Assembly (NCBI GenBank): GCA_025363275.1
Contig: JANYEE010000190.1
Span: forward strand, 1 to 53,001
DNA: 53,001 nucleotides
Source: Burkholderiales bacterium
GTDB taxonomy: Bacteria > Pseudomonadota > Gammaproteobacteria > Burkholderiales > Burkholderiaceae_C
Direction of reading: 5' to 3'
A program made the position numbers and the translations under genes. The notes under the pieces are model-generated. The model saw nothing but the letters and a program-made list of their open reading frames with translations, made no database searches and had not been told where the DNA came from. The stretch's first letter is position 1. Every line of letters begins with the position of its first letter. Below, one piece after another: positions 48,566 through 53,001 of the stretch.

Positions 48566-49996
48566 TTATCGCGGTGGAAACGCCATAGGCGAACCGCCAT
48601 CGTTTCGTACCGGCGCCCGCATCGGAAAGCTCAGTGTGAAGGTAGAGCCGGCCCCCGGCAAAGCGGCGGCCGCAATCTTTCCACCCAAAACAGCCACCAT
48701 GATGTTTTGCGATACCGATAAACCCAGACCAGACCCCCCCTGCCCCAGCCGGGTAGTAAAAAAAGGATCAAAAATCCGCGCCAAAATCCGCGCATCCATA
48801 CCCGCACCGTTGTCAGTCACCACAATTTCTACCCACTGCGATTGCACTGTTGCAGAAACGCGCACAACCCCCTGATCGATGCCGCTGAAGGCGTGTGTGA
48901 GTGCGTTTTGTAGCAAGTTGACAAGGACTTGCCCTAAAGGGCCAGGGTAGCTGTCACATTGAATGCCTGCAGGTATGTCTACATCCAGCCTGACCTGTGC
49001 TTTCTTAAAACTGGGCTTGAGCGTATTGACGTTGTCTTCCAGCAAAGGGCGCAACTCAAAATCTCGCCGCTGCTCCGATGTCTGGTCTACGGCTACCCGT
49101 TTGAAGCTGGAAATTAATGTAGCGGCGCGCTCGCATGAGCGGGTAATCAACTCGTTCATGGCCACGTTATTTTCTAGAAATTCCAGTAAAACCGATTTAC
49201 GTAAATCGCCCCGCTCAATGCTGTGTTTAAGTTCTGCCGATGCGTCTTGCAACGTGGACGCGGTGGTCAATGCGTTACCAATCGGGGTGTTGAGCTCGTG
49301 CGCTACCCCCGCGACCAGTGACCCCAATGAGGCTAGCTTTTCCTGCTGTACCAGCTGGGTTCTGATCTCACTCAAACGTTGGATCGCCTCATTAAGATCC
49401 CGGTTACGCAGGTCCGATTCCACCAAGGCACCGTTTTTGACCGACTCGAAAATCTGGGTCAAGAAGAACAGCAGCAGCAGATTGCCACTCACCGAGATGA
49501 ATGAAAAGAATGCTGCATACTGGGTATCAAACATCACCGGAGCGCTCCACCCCGTATGCGAAGACCAAGCTACCCCGACCACGCACGCCAGAGCGAGACA
49601 CAGCCAAACAAACGTGCCCCGGTTGAAACCCAACAACAAAGTTGCGGCAACCGGTACTAAGCCAAACCACGGTATGACCGGAGAAAAAAGCCCTCCAGAA
49701 AACCAGGTACTACCCAACACGGCCACGAAGCAGTTGGTTAACAAAAAACCATGGGCTGCAGCGCGGAAATGGGCCCATATTCGCAGGCACAACAAATTGA
49801 GTAATAACAAACCCGCATTTACTGCCATGATGTAAACGCCGGGCTCAAAGTCGATTGTCCAGCTCACCAAGCTGTAGAGCAATGAGAAGAAGGCGACGAT
49901 CCAGTGGAACCTGACCAGCAAACCCAGCTTGTCGTTGTAATTGCCGCCAGCCGTGCCCCGGAGTCGGGTACCCAGCTTCTTAAAAAAACCGCTCAT
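48566..49996 (-). CDS. Membrane sensor histidine kinase coupled to the FAD enzyme
   Basis: Orthodox kinase, 476 aa from ATG 49996, which overlaps the stop of the FAD oxidoreductase gene (ATGA). Five or six hydrophobic helices cover residues 28-185 with almost no periplasmic domain; SGGLFSPVIPWFGLVP lies in the middle. A short coiled coil leads to H233 in GVAHELNTPIG, N-box LLQNALTHAF, DNGAGMD, FDPFFTT and GSGLGLS. No response regulator gene adjoins it, since the LytTR gene converges. The membrane sensor suggests a cue within the membrane, possibly redox or lipid. Confidence 0.9.
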   Translation of the reverse strand: MSGFFKKLGTRLRGTAGGNYNDKLGLLVRFHWIVAFFSLLYSLVSWTIDFEPGVYIMAVNAGLLLLNLLCLRIWAHFRAAAHGFLLTNCFVAVLGSTWFSGGLFSPVIPWFGLVPVAATLLLGFNRGTFVWLCLALACVVGVAWSSHTGWSAPVMFDTQYAAFFSFISVSGNLLLLFFLTQIFESVKNGALVESDLRNRDLNEAIQRLSEIRTQLVQQEKLASLGSLVAGVAHELNTPIGNALTTASTLQDASAELKHSIERGDLRKSVLLEFLENNVAMNELITRSCERAATLISSFKRVAVDQTSEQRRDFELRPLLEDNVNTLKPSFKKAQVRLDVDIPAGIQCDSYPGPLGQVLVNLLQNALTHAFSGIDQGVVRVSATVQSQWVEIVVTDNGAGMDARILARIFDPFFTTRLGQGGSGLGLSVSQNIMVAVLGGKIAAAALPGAGSTFTLSFPMRAPVRNDGGSPMAFPPR

Positions 49997-51714
49997 GGTT
50001 GCACGCCCCGTGGCGATCGGCGTAGATCGCGCCACACGTTGGCGGCCATCAATTGACAAAAATCCACCATCCTGAAAAGACGTAATAACCACGGTGTGTG
50101 TAGTTGCCATATCTGGCAAGGGGCAGCCTTATTGCGAGTAGCCTTGAGAATGCTATTCACTGCGCGACGGGCGGCTTCGTTAGCACCCTCCATTGTGGCC
50201 AAGTCGGTGTTGGTCTTCACGTAATCGCTAGCCAAAAACAGATTAGGAATACCGGTGTTGGCCCGCGGCCGGATTTTCCAGGTGTTGCACTGGTTGACCA
50301 GCAACGGTTCCAAATTGAACACCTTTTGTAGCTTGTCTTGCTCTCCCACCGTCAAGCCTGCCAGCATGGGGTCGGTCATGACAGCATCGATAGGGACGAT
50401 GCTGCTGTCCAGGTACCAGGTCTCCAGCATCTCGTCTCGCAGTGTGTTTCTCCCCCGGCTATTGAGTTCGGCTTTGAGCTGTGCCCAGACCTCGTCCCTG
50501 ATCTCATCTGCCGTGCAATCGCGTGCCGCTTTTTGGTTGAAGTCTCCCGGACTCTCCCAGTCTGAAATATCCACCGAAAGAACCGACTTCACTTTGCCAT
50601 TGCCCCGGTCTGTTAGCTCGTAGTTGGACCAAAACTGCTTTTGTGAAATGCTGGTCAGCGCCCAGTTGCTATCGGCATAAATGGTGTGTCCCAGATGCAT
50701 ATGCAGTTCAGTGTTTAAAAAGAACTGAATACCGTTCATCCACTCCACGTTAGGTGCAAGTTTGATGATGTTGCCCAACGACTTGTCAAGCGCAAGCAGG
50801 TCTTTATTGACCAGAGCTGCCGCGCGTTCCACTGGCACGGCCAATACATAGTGGTCTGCACGGGCCAACTCGGGGTCGTTGGAGCCCGCACGCCGGTAAG
50901 TCACACCCGCCACCTTGCCCGCATCTACCTGCAGCGCGGTCACCGTCACCCCTCGGCGGTAAGTTACGCCCAGGTCCAACAAATGTTGAAGCCACGGCGT
51001 AAGCCAGGCCTCGTTGGTGGGGGCGTTCAGCACCCGGTCGGTTCTCTGTGCGCTGGTGTCCAGCATCAAATAGATGAGCTGCAAGAATATGGCGCCGCCC
51101 GTGCGGGTACTGGCCGTTTTTGCTTTGCAGGCTACCAGGCTGCGTGTCAGGCCACCGGCCAGCAGCTTTTGGTAAGCAGCGCTGCGGCTCGCGGCCCCCG
51201 TGAAATCCCACCAACTGATGGCGTCGTATTCCTGATCGAAGCGGGCCTGACAACTGGTCATCAAGCGCCAAACCTTGCCAGAAAAGTAAGCGATGTCATC
51301 GTCACTGAGCTCTTCGCTCATGTCCTTAAAACCTTGAAACAGCTGCTTGAGATCCTTCAAGGATCTGGGGAAATTCACCGGCACCAAAATCGGCTTGTGA
51401 CCCGCCTGGGAAATCATCACGGTCTGGGTACTAATGAGGTTATCCATCACACTGACACCAGCGCCAATCGGAATACGCTTCATGGTGTCGGTGATGTGGG
51501 CATAAAAACCAGGAAAGAAGCGAAAGCCGTGTTCCCCCGGCAAGTAGCGGTCGGTGGCGATTCGGTTGGAGCCGGGAACATTGACACTGCGGGCTTTGCC
51601 GCCCACATACTCGGCGCTACGCTCCAGGATTTCAACCTGATAGCCTCGATCAATCAGTTCGTGCGCCGCACTCATGCCCGCTACGCCACCGCCGATGATG
51701 ATTACTTTTGCCAT
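49993..51714 (-). CDS. FAD-dependent oxidoreductase, phytoene desaturase / hydroxysqualene dehydroxylase-like
   Basis: Flavoprotein of the amine oxidase/carotenoid desaturase superfamily, 573 aa from ATG 51714 (KVIIIGGGVAGMSAAHELIDRG, dinucleotide-binding motif at the N-terminus). The C-terminal FAD segment is LFLASDYVKTNTDLATMEGANEAARRAVN. A region with ERSAEYVGGKARS near residue 35 and PGEHGFRFFPGFY near 65 fits isoprenoid-desaturase relatives. No squalene/phytoene synthase gene lies nearby, so the substrate is open. It shares a transcript with the histidine kinase downstream. Confidence 0.87.
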   Translation of the reverse strand: MAKVIIIGGGVAGMSAAHELIDRGYQVEILERSAEYVGGKARSVNVPGSNRIATDRYLPGEHGFRFFPGFYAHITDTMKRIPIGAGVSVMDNLISTQTVMISQAGHKPILVPVNFPRSLKDLKQLFQGFKDMSEELSDDDIAYFSGKVWRLMTSCQARFDQEYDAISWWDFTGAASRSAAYQKLLAGGLTRSLVACKAKTASTRTGGAIFLQLIYLMLDTSAQRTDRVLNAPTNEAWLTPWLQHLLDLGVTYRRGVTVTALQVDAGKVAGVTYRRAGSNDPELARADHYVLAVPVERAAALVNKDLLALDKSLGNIIKLAPNVEWMNGIQFFLNTELHMHLGHTIYADSNWALTSISQKQFWSNYELTDRGNGKVKSVLSVDISDWESPGDFNQKAARDCTADEIRDEVWAQLKAELNSRGRNTLRDEMLETWYLDSSIVPIDAVMTDPMLAGLTVGEQDKLQKVFNLEPLLVNQCNTWKIRPRANTGIPNLFLASDYVKTNTDLATMEGANEAARRAVNSILKATRNKAAPCQIWQLHTPWLLRLFRMVDFCQLMAANVWRDLRRSPRGVQP

Positions 51715-51937
51715 GCCGATGGTTCCTGATGTCTTTGTGTGGCGTGTAGGGCGAAGGTCGCCGCTGTCGATCTGGCTCCCGCATCGCCCAGACCGCACTG
51801 GCGTTTATCATGCACTGCGTCGGCTGTTTTGCACAGTCATCCCAGGGCTATTCGGCATTTTTCCGACGCCTATCGGGCGCTAGCGGCCGTCTAGGCCGAA
51901 TCGCCCCGGCATCCGCGGAGAGCTTGCAGAAGTCCTG

Positions 51938-51958
51938 CTTATTCGATATTTGAATAAG
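51938..51958. promoter_or_regulatory. Palindromic LysR-type operator candidate upstream of the sulfur locus
   Basis: CTTATTC-N7-GAATAAG is a perfect 7-bp inverted repeat containing the LysR-type T-N11-A pattern, 55 bp before the TauE/SafE gene. CysB, encoded at 43341, is an obvious candidate. The surrounding 298-bp gap (51715-52012) also holds CGGCC-N5-GGCCG (51884-51898) but no further gene that I can support. Confidence 0.5.
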
Positions 51959-52012
51959 GAAATAGCCAAAAAATAGTTTTCAATCTAAGCAAGCCCCTCT
52001 ACAGTCCTTCTT

Positions 52013-52804
52013 ATGCATGATTTGGCGTTTGTATTTGCCGGTTTTTTGGTGGGCACCATCGTCGGACTGACCGGAGTCGGTGGCGGCTCCTTGATGACGC
52101 CGATCTTGATCTTCTTTTTCGACATCAAGCCCTACCTTGCCGTGGGCACCGACCTATTGTTTGCCGCCTTTACCAAGATGGGCGGCACCGTGAAGTTGGC
52201 GCGCAGTAAGAGCGTGGAGTGGCGGGTCGTGCTGAACCTGTCGGCTGGCAGCATTCCTGCCTCCTTAATCACGCTGTATGTCTTGCACAACTTGGGTGCT
52301 GCCAGCAGCACGGTGCAACACATCATGACCACGACGCTGGGTGGCGCGTTGCTACTCACCGCCGCGGCAACGCTTTACAAAGCACTGCGCGGCAAGACAT
52401 CCCCCGCATTCGTGGCAGCAGGGCAGGAGGCCGCTGCCGCCCGGGCCCGCCACTGGGGCCTGCCGCTGCTGTTCGGCGCACTGATTGGCTCGTTGGTCAC
52501 GCTCACCTCGGTTGGCGCGGGCGCCATTGGCGTTACCGTGTTGATGCTCTTGTACCCGCTGCTGCCCCTGCCGCGCATCGTGGCGGCGGACATTGCTTAC
52601 GCCGTGCCACTCACGCTGGTGGCGGGCCTGGGTCATGCCTCGCTGGGCTCGGTAGACTGGTCGCTGCTAGTCAAATTGCTGGCGGGCTCGATCCCCGGCA
52701 TCTGGGTTGGCTCGCATTTGATGTTTAAAACGCCCGAGCGTGTCATACGGGCCCTGCTTTCTGTACTTCTTGCCTATGCTGGCTTGAAACTCATAGCTCT
52801 GTGA
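52013..52804 (+). CDS. TauE/SafE-family permease (sulfite exporter type)
   Basis: Inner-membrane protein of the TSUP family, 263 aa, with about eight hydrophobic helices. Both repeats carry the family glycine pattern: GTIVGLTGVGGGSLMTPILI near residue 20 and LIGSLVTLTSVGAGAIGVTVL near residue 160. It is 12 bp upstream of a nitrite/sulfite reductase gene, where it may protect against sulfite or move a sulfur oxyanion. The substrate is inferred from context. Confidence 0.92.
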   Translation: MHDLAFVFAGFLVGTIVGLTGVGGGSLMTPILIFFFDIKPYLAVGTDLLFAAFTKMGGTVKLARSKSVEWRVVLNLSAGSIPASLITLYVLHNLGAASSTVQHIMTTTLGGALLLTAAATLYKALRGKTSPAFVAAGQEAAAARARHWGLPLLFGALIGSLVTLTSVGAGAIGVTVLMLLYPLLPLPRIVAADIAYAVPLTLVAGLGHASLGSVDWSLLVKLLAGSIPGIWVGSHLMFKTPERVIRALLSVLLAYAGLKLIAL

Positions 52805-52816
52805 AAACCCATAAAA

Positions 52817-53001
52817 ATGTACCAATACACCGAATTTGACCGCCAATTCATTCGCGCCCGCGCAGCCCAGCACCGCGACCAGCTAGAGCGCAACCTGGCC
52901 GGCACCCTGAGCGACGACGAATTCCGCCCCCTGCGCCTGCAGAACGGCTGGTACATCCAGCGCTATGCGCCGATGTTGCGCGTGGCCGTGCCGTATGGCG
53001 A
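52817..53001 (+). CDS. Nitrite/sulfite reductase, 5' part only
   Basis: The first 61 codons from ATG 52817 read MYQYTEFDRQFIRARAAQ, then FRPLRLQNGWYIQRYAPMLRVAVPYG (two parts) up to the window edge. This is the N-terminal ferredoxin-like half-domain of siroheme nitrite/sulfite reductases as found in beta-proteobacterial cys operons. The siroheme and iron-sulfur ligands lie beyond the window. It starts 12 bp after the TauE/SafE gene. Confidence 0.85.
   Translation, partial: MYQYTEFDRQFIRARAAQHRDQLERNLAGTLSDDEFRPLRLQNGWYIQRYAPMLRVAVPYG

Noticed and set aside
48556-48590. CCACCG-N6-CGGTGG stem at the convergence of the LytTR gene and the second kinase
   Set aside because: It overlaps the last kinase codons and has no T-tract, so it is not supported as a terminator.
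48963-49835. Open frame of 290 codons on the plus strand across the second histidine kinase
   Set aside because: Antisense to a clear kinase gene and without recognisable protein features.

Overview
The window is chromosomal DNA from a betaproteobacterium of the Burkholderiales, most likely a Comamonadaceae member of the Rhodoferax/Polaromonas kind. This rests on recalled protein similarity and gene order: smpB/ratA-rnfH, rimP-nusA-infB-rbfA-truB, pepA-holC divergent from lptFG, cysB, and TauE/SafE permease followed by nitrite/sulfite reductase. It also rests on short intergenic hairpins of a kind I associate with this family. I see no integrase, transposase, phage gene, rRNA or CRISPR array. 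Almost all of it reads as compact core genome with many 4-bp ATGA overlaps. No stretch over 300 bp lacks a gene; the longest gap is 51715-52012.

Layout. 1-8.3 kb (minus strand): the 5' part of a bifunctional enoyl-CoA hydratase/3-hydroxyacyl-CoA dehydrogenase behind a promoter with a TetR-like operator, then a complete Liv-type ABC transporter (livF, livG, livM, livH and a binding protein), then an AlkK/DmdB-type acyl-CoA ligase. Together these suggest uptake and CoA-dependent breakdown of a small carboxylic acid or amino acid. 8.4-12.6 kb (plus strand): selO, msrB, yciB, a bolA-family gene, a periplasmic parvulin and a GNAT acetyltransferase. 12.7-19.5 kb (minus strand): a nitroreductase, a TadA tRNA deaminase fused to a DhlA-like haloalkane dehalogenase, a small membrane protein, and guaB-MFS transporter-guaA. 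19.6-21.4 kb: a DUF4124 protein, rnfH-ratA and smpB.

21.5-32.0 kb (minus strand): 3-hydroxyisobutyryl-CoA hydrolase, a DMT permease, typA, and the translation operon rimP-nusA-infB-rbfA-truB with an intrinsic terminator in its leader. 32.2-38.4 kb: fabI, a large Orn/Lys/Arg decarboxylase, nfeD with an SPFH gene, tRNA-Ser(GGA), and an orphan lipoprotein LivK-like binding protein. 38.5-45.5 kb: pepA-holC-unknown (minus) divergent from lptF-lptG-short cbiX, then cysB and a YbdL-like aminotransferase. 45.6-53 kb: a LytS-like kinase of odd architecture with its LytTR regulator, a second histidine kinase coupled to an FAD-dependent desaturase-like enzyme, and the start of a sulfur assimilation locus.

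The items most worth a second look are the TadA-dehalogenase fusion, the histidine kinase with membrane segments after its ATPase domain, the desaturase-kinase pair, the MFS transporter inside guaBA, the rimP leader terminator, a terminator lying inside the rnfH coding sequence, and short repeat elements built into coding sequences (truB and others).
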